DNA of 64,000 nucleotides from Gautieria morchelliformis (taxonomy: Eukaryota; Basidiomycota; Agaricomycetes; Gomphales; Gomphaceae), in NCBI GenBank assembly GCA_015179125.1, contig WHVA01000103.1:202842-266841 (forward strand), written 5' to 3'. A model generated the notes under the pieces. It had not been told where the DNA came from, did not search any database, and saw nothing but the letters and a program-made list of their open reading frames with translations. Position numbers and translations under genes: made by a program. Within the stretch, counting starts at the first letter, position 1, and each line of letters opens with the position of its first letter. Of this stretch, positions 31,961 through 41,614 are shown in pieces.

Positions 31961-32698
31961 GGGGAATAGAATAGAAAAGAATCTTGTGTGTCCTGTGCTG
32001 TGTGCCTACAGCAGCCTTGGCAAGGCATTTGCCATCTCTGTACCTCTCTCCTGAGGTAGCTACTCAGTAAGTCCATAGATAGGACTGTATACTGTAATAT
32101 CCATCGTGTCCGATGTCCCTGTATAGCACTATTATTCCCATAGCAATTATTTCTTCTGACCAGGGCCCAGGTGCCTGCTTTCCAGGGCAGGCACTGTCAC
32201 TGGTGCATGAGTGATTTCTCCCAGATAGTTAGCTCAGTTAGACGTGATTTAGACCTTAGAATACTGTGTGATATGACTAGCCCATTTATTCTAACAATCC
32301 GCGGGTTGACTCGTGTTCAGCCTTAAATAGTTCATTGGGGGCACAACACATAAGTTGAAGCCACTGTCCTTTCCAGGTCTGACTTCCAGGATTCCCAATA
32401 TGTAACAGAGCTATGACAAGGGTGAATGCTGATAGAAGTGGAGAGGTGGTGAAAGGAGAGAAAGAAATGTTGAAACCAAGCTGCCTTATATATATATAAC
32501 CATTTTCCCTAGGGGTACTTGAGATTGCATAGGGTTGGCCAGCACTGGACCGACCCACCTGCTATTGGTCATTATTTTAGTGCTACAACACTGAGAACCA
32601 AGTATTGAGAAATAGCTAATTTACAGCAGTTAAAACTCGGGACTGATATGTCATGGTGAGGCAACAGTAACTCAACTGCAGCATCACAGAATTAAAGT
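31961..32698. other. No recognised gene
   Basis: Unassigned sequence left of the nested LTR complex. It contains a short TA repeat near 32491. Confidence 0.4.
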
Positions 32699-32788
32699 TG
32701 TTATAAGGGCAACCTTACCTGCTTGTGGAAAGTCACACAGAGCACTGGTAAGGGGAATCCAAAGTTATATAAGACACTACTCAGTAAC

Positions 32789-33027
32789 TGTTGGGATCTG
32801 GAGATCCCGGGCGGCACTTCGGTGCGCTGACGCGTCACACTCGCGTATATAGACAAAGGAGGAACGGGTAGGAGGAACAAGGGAAAAAGAGAACAAGGTA
32901 GAATAGACAAAGGAATGACTTATAATTAGTACCGGCTTCTATGTATTTAAGGCAGCAACTGAAGGTCGCTGCTAGGCATTGAATCTACTATCAAAAACAC
33001 CATACTCTAATTCTACTTTGACCTATA
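32789..33027 (+). mobile_element. 5' LTR of the Copia element
   Basis: 239 bp, TGTTGGGATCTGG ... GACCTATA, with the TATA-like CGCGTATATAGAC near 32842. The next bases (GGTTATGGGCCCC) fit the primer-binding site commonly seen in Copia elements. Confidence 0.86.
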
Positions 33028-33097
33028 GGTTATGGGCCCCGGCCGTAACTAATATCTATTATATCGAACTTCTACATCAGTAACAAATCGACCAACA

Positions 33098-34430
33098 ATG
33101 TCTCTTGCCGGCACAATTAATACATACAGAGTTGACCCGCTGAATGGGGACAACTATGCCGCATGGCGCTGCCGCCTTGAATGGATCTTGGATGACCAAG
33201 AAATTTGGGACGTCACCAGCGGCACCGAGGCAGAACCGGAACCGGCCGATCCAAGGAGAATAACAGCGGCAGAGAGACAGGTGATCGCTGAATGGAAGAA
33301 AAAGGACAAGAAGGCAAGGAAGGAAATTTGCTTGCATATATCTGATGAACACCTGGTTTATATTGACCAATATATGACAAGCAATGCTATCTGGACTAGG
33401 CTACAGGGCATATTTGAGTCTAAAGGAGCCGTCGGCATTGTCAATCTCCGCTGCAACTTCTTTCGTACCTTTGCCGAGGACGGCGCCAACATGGAGGAAC
33501 ATGTTCGAAAGCTTCGAGGTCTCAGACAGGAACTGAATGCCCGTGGTCAATTGATTACAGATGCTGATTTTTCAAGTATGCTACTTACCTCATTGCCGGA
33601 ATCTTGGTCCTCGTTTATCACCGCGGTCAACGCCAGCGGTGTTGCAATATCGTCGGATGTCCTGATAGCCAGGATCCTGGATGAAGATTGGGCCCGACAC
33701 GCAGGATCGGGCCGACAGACAGTTCTTCGGACTCAGTCACGTGATGACTCAGGAGCCACGAAGGGAAAGTGCCATAACTGTGGAAAACTAGGGCACTACG
33801 TAAAAAACTGTTGGGCAAAGGGCGGAGGGAAAGAAGGGCAAGTGCCAATGTGGTACAAGAAAAACAACGACACTGCTAAGCAAGCCGAAGAAAGGGATTT
33901 TGCGTTCATGGCAGATTATACGGCTCTCATCTCTATTTCGGCATCAGACTGGCTTGCCGACTCAGCCGCAACCATGCACATCGCCCGTGACCGACATGAT
34001 TTCTCAACATTTATTGAAGAGACCTCCATTGTTGACGGCATCAGCCCTGGCACTTCACTTAAGACCCAAGGACGAGGAACGATCCCCTTGGAATTCAAAC
34101 TCGGGACTGACACATTTACCATCGAGCTCAGTGACGTAAAATATGCGCCCGAGGCACCCAACAACCTCATTAGTATAGGGCGCCTCACCGATATCGGACA
34201 CACGGCTATGTTTACATCATCGGGTGTTACATTCAAATCGAAATGTGGAACTATTTTTGGAACAGGTACAAAGGTCGGGCGTATGTATCGGGCAACATGT
34301 TGGAGGACAGGAAACAACAAGGAGACGGCTGTGCTCGAGGGGGAGGAACATATGACACACGAGCAACAGCCAGGGGGAGTGGAAGTGCAAGCAGTGGCGG
34401 GGACCGATGCAGGTCCACACACGGCTACGA
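33098..34430 (+). CDS. gag: Copia gag and protease
   Basis: Starts MSLAGTINTYRVDPLNGDNY; residues about 15-200 form the Copia gag core (YAAWRCRLEWILDD, then IFESKGAVGIVNL). A CCHC knuckle, CHNCGKLGHYVKNC, lies near 33770-33810. The protease motif WLADSAATMHIARD (near 33950) has Ala in place of the usual Gly after DS, a form I recall from basidiomycete Copia. The frame continues open to 35233, but from about 34350 it no longer reads as Copia, and from 34548 it runs over a foreign segment. The integrase that should follow is gone. Confidence 0.87.
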
Positions 34431-34547
34431 AAATTAACCACCAACTGTCGAAGGAGTATGGTAAGATCGAGCTGGGCAGCCACGAAGTGAAAGACCAACT
34501 ATTGCAAGATGCCCGGTACCTGCATGAGAAAATGAGCCGGCTGGGGC

Positions 34548-35065
34548 ACACGGCTGTACCACTCAGTCACAATGCTGACGCCGAACGGGAACATCATGAT
34601 CATGGGGAGCATCCCGAACACGAACCGGACGCTGCGCAAGTTCCTGATGGAGTACCGGGTGGAGTGGCTGTCCTGGCCGATGCACATGAGGCTCGGGACG
34701 GTGACGGACTTTGGGACGAACTTTACGCTGCATGTGGTGGTGCCCAAGGGGCTGGACACATTCAAGGTGAAGGCGTCACCGACGAACCTCGGGTACTCGA
34801 TGCACTCGATGCACGCGAACTTGCGGCTGGTTTTCCTGGACTGCCGGGGACAGCGCTGCTGCTGCTGCCTCTGTCGTCCACGAACAACTACACGTGGCAG
34901 ATCCTGGTATGCGGCAGATCCAACAAGTTTGACATGCTGTGCAACTTCCAGTACTCGGTGCAGGACCCGGCATCGAGCCAGTGTTTGTGGATCGAGATCG
35001 TGCGGGATGGGATGACAGACGGGTGGAAGGTAGACGACGCGATGCCGTATGAGGTACCCAAGAGG
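34548..35065 (+). pseudogene. Two reordered pieces of a glyoxal/galactose-oxidase-like gene
   Basis: Piece 1 (about 34548-34845) reads TRLYHSVTMLTPNGNIMIMG, then LMEYRVEW, then PKGLDTFKVKASPTNLGYSM and SMHANLRLVFLD. This is the late Kelch part with the Tyr-His pair of copper radical oxidases plus the C-terminal DUF1929 domain. Piece 2 (about 34846-35065, a different frame) reads LLLLPLSSTNNYTWQILVCG, then VQDPASSQC and DGWKVDDAMP, which in the family lies N-terminal to piece 1. The order is therefore swapped relative to a normal gene. These enzymes oxidise aldehydes to make hydrogen peroxide for lignin decay. The pieces cannot encode an active enzyme. Confidence 0.8.
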
Positions 35066-35184
35066 AACGATAAGGTGGTGGGAGAGGCGCAGGCAAAGCT
35101 GGGAACCGACAAGGCACGTGTGGAGACACGCCCTCCATCGCGACCGCCATTGCCCAAAAAGGGGTTCCATGTGGACCAGTCGGT

Positions 35185-35403
35185 CACGGTAGCATGGAAA
35201 GGACTTGGGGGTCTATTGCTTGGAGTTCAATGAACCAGCACGCAGTAACAACTCCTATGACAGAGGCCAAGTACCACTTGATCTGCGAGAAAGCGGCCTC
35301 TAACGAGGCTTCGCTAAACTTACGCCAGGCCGAAGGAGGATCTCGCGGATTTGATGGTGAAGCGATTGGAGTGGCATCAACATGGGTATGTGTGAAAGGT
35401 TAG
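35185..35403 (+). pseudogene. C-terminal RNase H remnant of the Copia pol
   Basis: SIAWSSMNQHAVTTPMTEAK matches the Copia RNase H segment (usually SWSSK.Q..V..SSTEAEY). Thr and Lys replace the usual residues around the Glu. It is followed by the purine tract and 3' LTR, so it marks the original end of pol. Confidence 0.72.
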
Positions 35404-35425
35404 GACTCACTGAAGTGAGGGGGAG

Positions 35426-35675
35426 TGTTGGGATCTGGAGATCCCAGGCGGCACTTCGGTGCGCTGACGCGTCAATGATGCATCACACTCGCGTATATAG
35501 ACAAAGGAGGAACGGGTAGGAGGAACAAGGGAAAAAGAGAACAAGGTAGAATAGACAAAGGAACGATTTATAATTAGTACCGGCTTCTATGTATTTAAGG
35601 CAGCGACTGAAGGTCGCTGCTAGGCATTGAATCTACTATCAAAAACACCGTACTCTAATTCTATTTCGACCTATA
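35426..35675 (+). mobile_element. 3' LTR of the Copia element
   Basis: 250 bp; nearly identical to the 5' LTR apart from an insertion of about 11 bp (near 35474, ATGATGCATC) and a few substitutions. This points to a fairly recent insertion. Confidence 0.87.
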
Positions 35676-35756
35676 GTAGCTACATAGGTGGCCTATGCAC
35701 CTGGTAAGGGGGATCCAAAGAGAATAGGGTGAGGATCCCCTTACCTAAGCAACTAA

Positions 35757-36492
35757 TGTTGTTTAGTGCTAGGAATATTGTTTAAGACAATATGATTTAA
35801 TCTCTCAATTATGAGATAAATTGAGTAAGGCTTGAAGTTGACAGGAATATCTGCACACGCAATAAATGTGTGTGTCTTATGAATTATGTCGACTGGAAGT
35901 TCTACTACTGTGTGAGGGGCGAGACGAAGTGTGATTTCACTGCTAGTTAATTGTACATGGAGCTAGGTATTTATTAGTTATTGATGGTGCTTGGCGGTTA
36001 AGGAATTAGTGGTGCAATGCTAAGGGACTGATGGAATGGGGTGAGCGGCGCATGGACAACCATAGGAGTGTCGACGCGCGCTATATAAGTTGGGCTTGGA
36101 GATGGAGCGTAAAACAGGATGAGGAGATGGATGTTTGGTGATGGATAGGGGGCATAGTCTGGGTATAGGCAGGGTCGGCTCGACGCGTCGCGTCCCTTGA
36201 CTGGGTCACGTGACTGATGGAATGCACATGATTCGGGATGGGCTCGGTGGTCTTGGATAGGGTTCCTTGGGTGTTATAGGTCGTGGTAACACGTGTTATG
36301 TGTCCTTGTGACGTCGGGGGGTCGGGACTGTGATCGGGTTGGGTTGAGTGGGCATATGATGGTCCGGCGGTCTCGGGTGCGAGTGCCGTAATGTGTATGC
36401 TCAGAGAGGGATTATCGATGTGTCGGTTGTGATGTGAGCTCGTGTTTGTTGTAATTAATATGTTAATATTGTGTTTTTCAATACTTCCAACA
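35757..36492 (+). mobile_element. Solo LTR with perfect 5-bp target duplication
   Basis: 736 bp, TGTTGTTTAG ... CTTCCAACA, flanked by ACTAA at 35752-35756 and 36493-36497. A TATA-like GCTATATAAG lies near 36081. It is a separate LTR family from the others in the window, inserted in the minus-strand LTR. Confidence 0.87.
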
Positions 36493-36732
36493 ACTAACTA
36501 TACAGCTACTGAGCAGGCCAGACTACCGGACATGAACATGAGTGGGGGAACATGTCAGAAATAAGAGAAGGGACGAACAAGTGAGGACAAACAGGTGAAG
36601 GAGGAGGAAGGCAGAAGATAAAGGAAATAAAAGAAACCGGTGGGGACGAACAGGTGAGGACAAGCAGGTGAAGAAGGAGGAAGGCAGAAGATGAAGGAAA
36701 TAAAAGAAGCCACCAGGCTGTCCCCTGACATC

Positions 36733-36903
36733 ACCCCCTCTCTCTGGTACAGCATCTTGACATATAAAAACCTTGAAGCGAGTGAGTCCCAAGCCTTCAG
36801 CTACTGTCTTTACATAATTGGGAGAGCGGAAACTTGTGGAAGGCCATGGAAGGTCTGGAACCATGGGAATGGTCCAGAAGGCAAACCCTGACATCTAAAC
36901 CCT
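36733..36903 (-). mobile_element. LTR start of a second B-type chromovirus (fragment)
   Basis: On the minus strand a purine tract (GAGAGGGGTGATGT near 36910) leads to TTAGGGTTTAGATGTCAGGG. TTCC-type U3 sequence and TTTCCGCTCTCCCAATTATG, both resembling the element B LTR, follow. After about 160 bases it runs into another purine tract and the element A-like LTR start, so two LTR beginnings are adjacent. Confidence 0.6.
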
Positions 36904-36941
36904 AACATCACCCCTCTCAATGTTTGTTGTCCTGATGAGCA

Positions 36942-38165
36942 TGTCAAGATTGGTTTTTAGGCGTTAATGTCATGTATTAGTGAACACAGCGAATGCCCGA
37001 ATAACTTGTGTGAAAAAGTATGCCATTCAGCGAATAATGTGAACCAATAAATGTTCAAAGGATAAGAGGGCTGCCCAAATGGAGCTCACCCTATCTACAG
37101 TTGTAGTGAAGTAGCCTGTGGCACTTGACAATGTAACATGCCGGTGAAGAGCCCTTTGCCGACAGCACAGATACTAGTTTGAAGGCTAAGGTAACAAAGG
37201 TGAAGTACAAAAGCTCACCAGTGGTGCTCAAGTCCTCCTCTGGTCGAAGATAGGAATCTACAAGAGAGGGGTCAAGACGATGATCACAGTGAGGTCAAGT
37301 TTTGCACAAGATGGACGTATGATAATTGAACTGGGGAATATACATGCAAATGTAAACTACTTATATTGAATGCTCGTATGATATCAGTGAATAGGAAAGA
37401 GGCCATCATGAGTCAGGGTTGGATAGGGGTGCGCAGTCAGGATACAAAATAGGTGAAACATGTATACAATAGAAAGAAGGAGGAGTGCGAATGTGAAACA
37501 ACAGGGAGAAAAGAGGGCGAAGGTACCTATGTACAAAAACACGCCTCGAGCCCTGCATATATGTTACCCTGCACGGACTCTTCGTCTGCTGGGTTGATCC
37601 CACACGGTCTACGGTTAGGATGTCCTGCGAATGCATTCCAGCGATATGAACACCTAAAGGGGTTGCTTCTGGAAGATGATGGGGTCAGTGATGCACCATC
37701 ATGCTGGGTAGAGGATGTTGATCGTGTTTGATGGCATGCCTGCTGGCAAATGATGCGAGCAGAGCAGTGAATGGTTGTTCAGCAAATGTGATGGAGGGCG
37801 AATGGAGTGATCATAGAGGAGGTGTGATTGAAGGGAAGGGCAAAGCCGAGCAAATATGGAGGGAGAGTGGTGAAAGGGAAAACAGGGGTAGCTGCGTACA
37901 AGAAATAAACGAGTCATGACAATCCGGCCATAGGAACATCCAAAGGGGGTTGATCCAAGGAGGTGATAGGGCCAGTGATGAACCATCAAGCTGGTCAAAG
38001 GACATCAATCGTGTTTTGATGGTGTGGCTATGGCGAATGATGTGAGTAGCGAATAATTGTTCGGTGAACTCGGCAAAGGGCGATCGGGGAGAACATAGAC
38101 CTCTAGGTGGAGTGATGAAAGGGAAGATAGAGTTACTGGGTATAAGAAATAAATGAGTCATGACA
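36942..38165 (-). mobile_element. Solo LTR (1.2 kb) inside the second B-type element
   Basis: TGTCAAGATTGG ... GTCATGACA on the plus strand; it is the inverse of the 12720-13746 LTR. GAGCA (36937-36941) and GAGCG (38166-38170) flank it. The last part holds two tandem units of about 245 bp, each ending AAATAA(A/C)GAGTCATGAC (near 37919 and 38165), which explains its greater length. It separates the extra ORF from its purine tract. Confidence 0.8.
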
Positions 38166-38211
38166 GAGCGCAGTCATCACCTAACCCCAAGCATCCCATA
38201 AGGCTTTGCTT

Positions 38212-38769
38212 CTATGCACACCAGAGGTAGGAACACGCCCTGCTGTCACCACGGCTGTTCTCATCCTCACGGTAGATGAGAATGATGAGCTCGTTGGGAT
38301 GGGATTCCATGGGTAGTTCAGGGCCCTTGAATCTTGCATAACACATATGTTTCACTGCTGCATTGTGGAAGGACCTCCCCATGTACCCTTCAAATGTGTT
38401 GGGTGTATCTGTGTCACTGATAATGAGGGGGTCGGCCATATAGTAGGTGTCCCATCGCCTGTGTTGAGGCCTGAACCAGGCAGGTGGGGGTTGGCTAGGA
38501 GGGGTGGCTGTGGCCAATTGAAGGTCCTCTGGGTCAATGGTACATTTCAAGGGTGGCGAGGCCTCATAGGGCTGGCTGTTGCTCGAGTTACTGGGGGCAG
38601 GGTCATGGTATTTAAGTGTCTCTCTCAACTTGGCCTCGCTGGCTGGTCTGGATTGGGAGAGGCCAGAGAAATGTAGGAGGTCAGGGTCAACATTTGACAT
38701 GGTTGGAAAGTCCAAAAGGTCTCTGTAGAAACTGGGGAGGGCAACAAGTTTGATAGCAGGTGAGGACAT
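38212..38769 (-). CDS. Extra ORF of B-type chromovirus, second copy
   Basis: 185 codons, MSSPAIKLVALPSFYRDLLD at the start. It is related to 9854-10408 through the same N-terminus, LLHFSGLSQSRPASEAKL, WDTYYMADP, TFEGYMGRSF, ARFKGPELPM and ELII. Upstream on the minus strand (38894-38770) the sequence also resembles the region after pol in element B (RDKHCRLTPQQF against RDKRYRPPPNQF). The frame is open although the copy has diverged widely. Function unknown. Confidence 0.72.
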   Translation of the reverse strand: MSSPAIKLVALPSFYRDLLDFPTMSNVDPDLLHFSGLSQSRPASEAKLRETLKYHDPAPSNSSNSQPYEASPPLKCTIDPEDLQLATATPPSQPPPAWFRPQHRRWDTYYMADPLIISDTDTPNTFEGYMGRSFHNAAVKHMCYARFKGPELPMESHPNELIILIYREDENSRGDSRACSYLWCA

Positions 38770-38969
38770 GGGTGCATAAGGGAAAGAGCGGCTGCAGGGA
38801 TAGGGGTAATATACAGTTTATCAGGGTTTAGGGTTGACACTGTGAATTGCTGAGGTGTTAGCCGACAATGCTTATCTCTGCTCTGCCAGGCCATGGAGGT
38901 GTTAGCTGATGATGCTTATTTCTGGGGGTCTGGGCTGGCACCTCACATGTCTGCCCATGCATAACAGTG

Positions 38970-40130
38970 TGTGCAACAGATTCAAGACATGTGGGACATC
39001 ATAGGGGGGTGGCTGCACCTGCAGTTGTTATAGTGGTGCACGCATGTCTAGCCACAGCACCCCCCTCCTATGGTGCGTCATCCCAATGCACCCTCAAGTC
39101 ACTAGCCTTTCCCAACACTATTCCATATCACCACTCTCACAGGCTGCACATAAGGTGTTTCCACAACACGTTTCCATATGATTAATGCAATGCTTCTTAT
39201 GACACATTACCACAAGCCTCCTCCTTCGGTAACCACTGTTCACAGTGTTTGCTTGCACAGCATCAACACAGTCTCCCCAATGCCCAAGGATTTGTCTGCC
39301 ACAGTGCATGAAATGGGCGGCATGGTTCAAGACCCTGACATCTTCCACATTCTCTCCAATCTACCTTCGCTTCAATGCCTGACCTCGTGGCCCCACATCT
39401 CAGGCACAGCAAAATCCTTCCCAGTAATGCTCCTGGATGCCTTTCCTCCAGCAATGTCTTCGTACCGTCGCTCTCTTTTTCATGCACATGACCCCCAACT
39501 ACATTCATCTAGGTGCCCCATGCCAGTGGAACCATCGCTTTCCAGAAGTGCAGGCCTACGGTGTGATTGAAGGTCTCTTCAAAGGTGTACTGGAGTGCTC
39601 TTCCCTCTCTGGAGGATACTGGGTACTTTGGGCCAGGGTACTTCACATCAAGACACTCCACAATGTGCAGTGGGGTCTGTGATGAGAGCCAGGGATTTTC
39701 CACTGATGTCAAGGATGGAAGGAAACAGGTGTGGGTTCCCTTCAGGATCGAGGGTCTTTGGATTGGAGATGCCCCAGGTGTCTTCGGGATGTAGCTTCGA
39801 TATGTGGCACACTGTGTGGTCAGTGTATCGCCAGTCACTAGGAGGGACATGGGGACTGTCCTTGTGTATGCTCAGCAGTGGTGCACGTGGGGGTGCGGAT
39901 GCTGTTGGCTGACGTGAGGTTAGGCTCAACTGTGAGCTCTGGGATTGCTCGAGGGTGGGGCACTTGGAGGGCCCGGGTCAGACTCACCCTCTGGTGCTGG
40001 GGGTTCTGCAGGTTGCGGCTGGCTGCACAGGCCTACAGGCATGGAGAAGGATGGGCAGCCACAACCATGGGTAGGTGTGGCGAGGTGGCAGGTCTTGCTG
40101 TTGGTTGCCATCGCAAATGCCTGCAAAGTT
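38970..40130. other. No recognised gene; coherent minus-strand frames at 39929-39509
   Basis: On the minus strand one frame reads DWRYTDHTVCHISKLHPEDT to ISGKSLALITDPTAHCG. A second frame continues with LDVKYPGPKYPVSSREGRAL and LQYTFEETFNHTVGLHFWKA. Together they look like one decayed protein with a frameshift near 39665. I do not recognise it. Confidence 0.35.
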
Positions 40131-40139
40131 GCCAGAGTC

Positions 40140-40890
40140 GAGGCCCGCTACCTAGAGTGTGCCATGCTCACCCATGAGCAGATGGTCATGTGGGGATATG
40201 TCGTTGATGTCCCCGCTGGGCCAGGGGGTGACCGCCCGAGTGCCAAGGGGGACGAGATGGTCTGTGAGTGGTGTTTCCAGCACTTTGTCTTCATGCTCCC
40301 AGGGCAGGGTAAGGATGAGGCGTGCTCATTCCACTAGGCATGCCCATATATGACCACCTTGAACAGTCTGAGTTTCTCGTCCATGAGGTGCTGCGTGATG
40401 TCCCACCCCGGCCCAGGGTGCACAGTGGGCCTGCACGTCTTCTACAAGAAGACCATGGAGGAGCTGCACTGCCGCCACCCCTTCTCTCTTGTCACACCCA
40501 CCGTCCGCCCTGGCCGAGGATGGGTGCTCAATGTGTTTGTCCACATGGACGAGGGTGTCAAGGTCATTGACTACATCACACAGTACACCTCTCCACCTCA
40601 CACACTCATAACCCTCTGCTGAGCCCGTGCGCAGGTTCTCTGGCGTCACCCCGGAGTGGCTCGTGGCTGCCATGCTTGACCTTGCCGCACCACGCCACAT
40701 GCTCTGCACATTCATTGGGACGCACACTGTGCTTGTCGGGCACGTGCTGGACAATGACCTCAAGATGCTGCGCATGGTGCACCACCGTGTCGTCGACACG
40801 TGCATGCTCTTCCTGCACCATGGGGGTGTGCCGTACCACCACACCCTCCATGACCTGTGCGTATGCCCCACGTGCTTGCATGTTTACAGA
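40140..40890 (+). pseudogene. Rex1-like RNA exonuclease gene, catalytic start missing
   Basis: Segments match Rex1/DEDDh exonucleases: GLHVFYKKTMEELHCRHPFS (near 40430), VLNVFVHMDEGVKVIDYITQ (40530-40582), an intron at 40583-40634 (GTACAC...GTGCGCAG), then FSGVTPEWL and HTVLVGHVLDNDLKMLRMVH and VVDTCMLF (to about 40815). The middle Asp and the later Asp motifs are visible. The first motif (usually DCEM), expected just before 40530, is absent, with too little space for it. The C-terminal part is also lost after about 40860. It is probably a decayed host gene. Confidence 0.68.
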
Positions 40891-41614
40891 GGCTGACTGA
40901 CACATGTGTGCATGCATGGAAGGGTGAGCGACAAGCTGATCTGCGCTCGAGGCTGCCGGGACGCATCGGGGGGGCGCATGCACGGTCAGCCACAGTGACC
41001 GTTATGCGAGTGGGGCCTCGCGGATGGGCGAGCGCAGTGATGCACGGGGAATGCACGCATTGATGGTAAGCACCACTTGTGTAGTGGCAGCATGTGCACA
41101 TGCATGGGAGGGTTATGTGTCCTCTGTCTGCACTGCTGCTGCGGCTTGTCCCGTGCCACGTCCTTGGGCTAACTTGTGTTATCCGTGGCATACTGCATAC
41201 GCATGTGGAGGCAAGTGCATGGGCCTGCGGTGGCGTGACTGTGACACAGGGTCACATGCAGCACTGCATCGCGAGCGGGCCGCTTGCCCTGTATGGTTTC
41301 ACGCAGGTTCGATGGGCCCATGGGTCAAGGCGCGGTGCTCCCAAGCATGCGGGACGTTGGAATGGGCCGGTGTTGAGGTGGTGTGGGAGTGGTGAAAAGA
41401 AGGGTGGCAGTGGTGCATTGTCCGTGACGACAACCGTGAGCGCATGATGTGATGGGTGTGTCTGTCCCACTGGGTGCGCATGTGGCCTTCATCTGTACCG
41501 CAACTCATGCACGCCGCTCCTGCAGCATGATGTGGCTACGTGCGTGTGTGCGTACGGGTCATCAAGAATGCGGAGGGTGCGGACTGGGTTGCACAGACAG
41601 CGGATGCAGTTGAG
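40891..41614. other. GC-rich sequence without a recognised gene
   Basis: May contain the decayed remainder of the Rex1-like gene. No domain could be read in any frame. Confidence 0.4.

Larger units (their letters stand above)
32789..35675 (+). mobile_element. Copia-type element with deleted centre and captured gene pieces
   Basis: Two LTRs (32789-33027 and 35426-35675) flank a gag-protease frame, a foreign segment, a short RNase H tail and a purine tract (GTGAGGGGGAG). The flanks GTAAC (32784-32788) and GTAGC (35676-35680) look like a 5-bp duplication with one change. Integrase and nearly all of RT are missing, so the element could move only with help. Confidence 0.87.
32699..36726 (-). mobile_element. 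Minus-strand element A-like LTR split by two later insertions
   Basis: On the minus strand the LTR starts TGTCAGGGGACAGCC at about 36726, after a purine tract (GAGAGAGGGGGTGA), and ends at GGTTGCCCTTATAACA near 32699. Its halves are separated by the Copia element (32789-35675) and the solo LTR (35757-36492). The duplicated TTTGGATCCC blocks typical of this LTR family flank the Copia element (near 32755 and 35710). The U3 has a direct duplication of about 75 bp near 36570-36720. Confidence 0.7.

Noticed and set aside
34499..35170. Minus-strand frame of 223 codons over the Copia cargo
   Set aside because: The plus-strand translations give clear oxidase motifs; the antisense frame shows none.
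33098..35233. A single 711-residue Copia polyprotein
   Set aside because: Only the first part is Copia. From about 34548 the frame runs by chance over the captured segments, whose first piece is coded in another frame.
40326..41508. Several long minus-strand frames in the GC-rich Rex1 region
   Set aside because: High GC content produces long open frames; exonuclease motifs and the intron support the plus strand.
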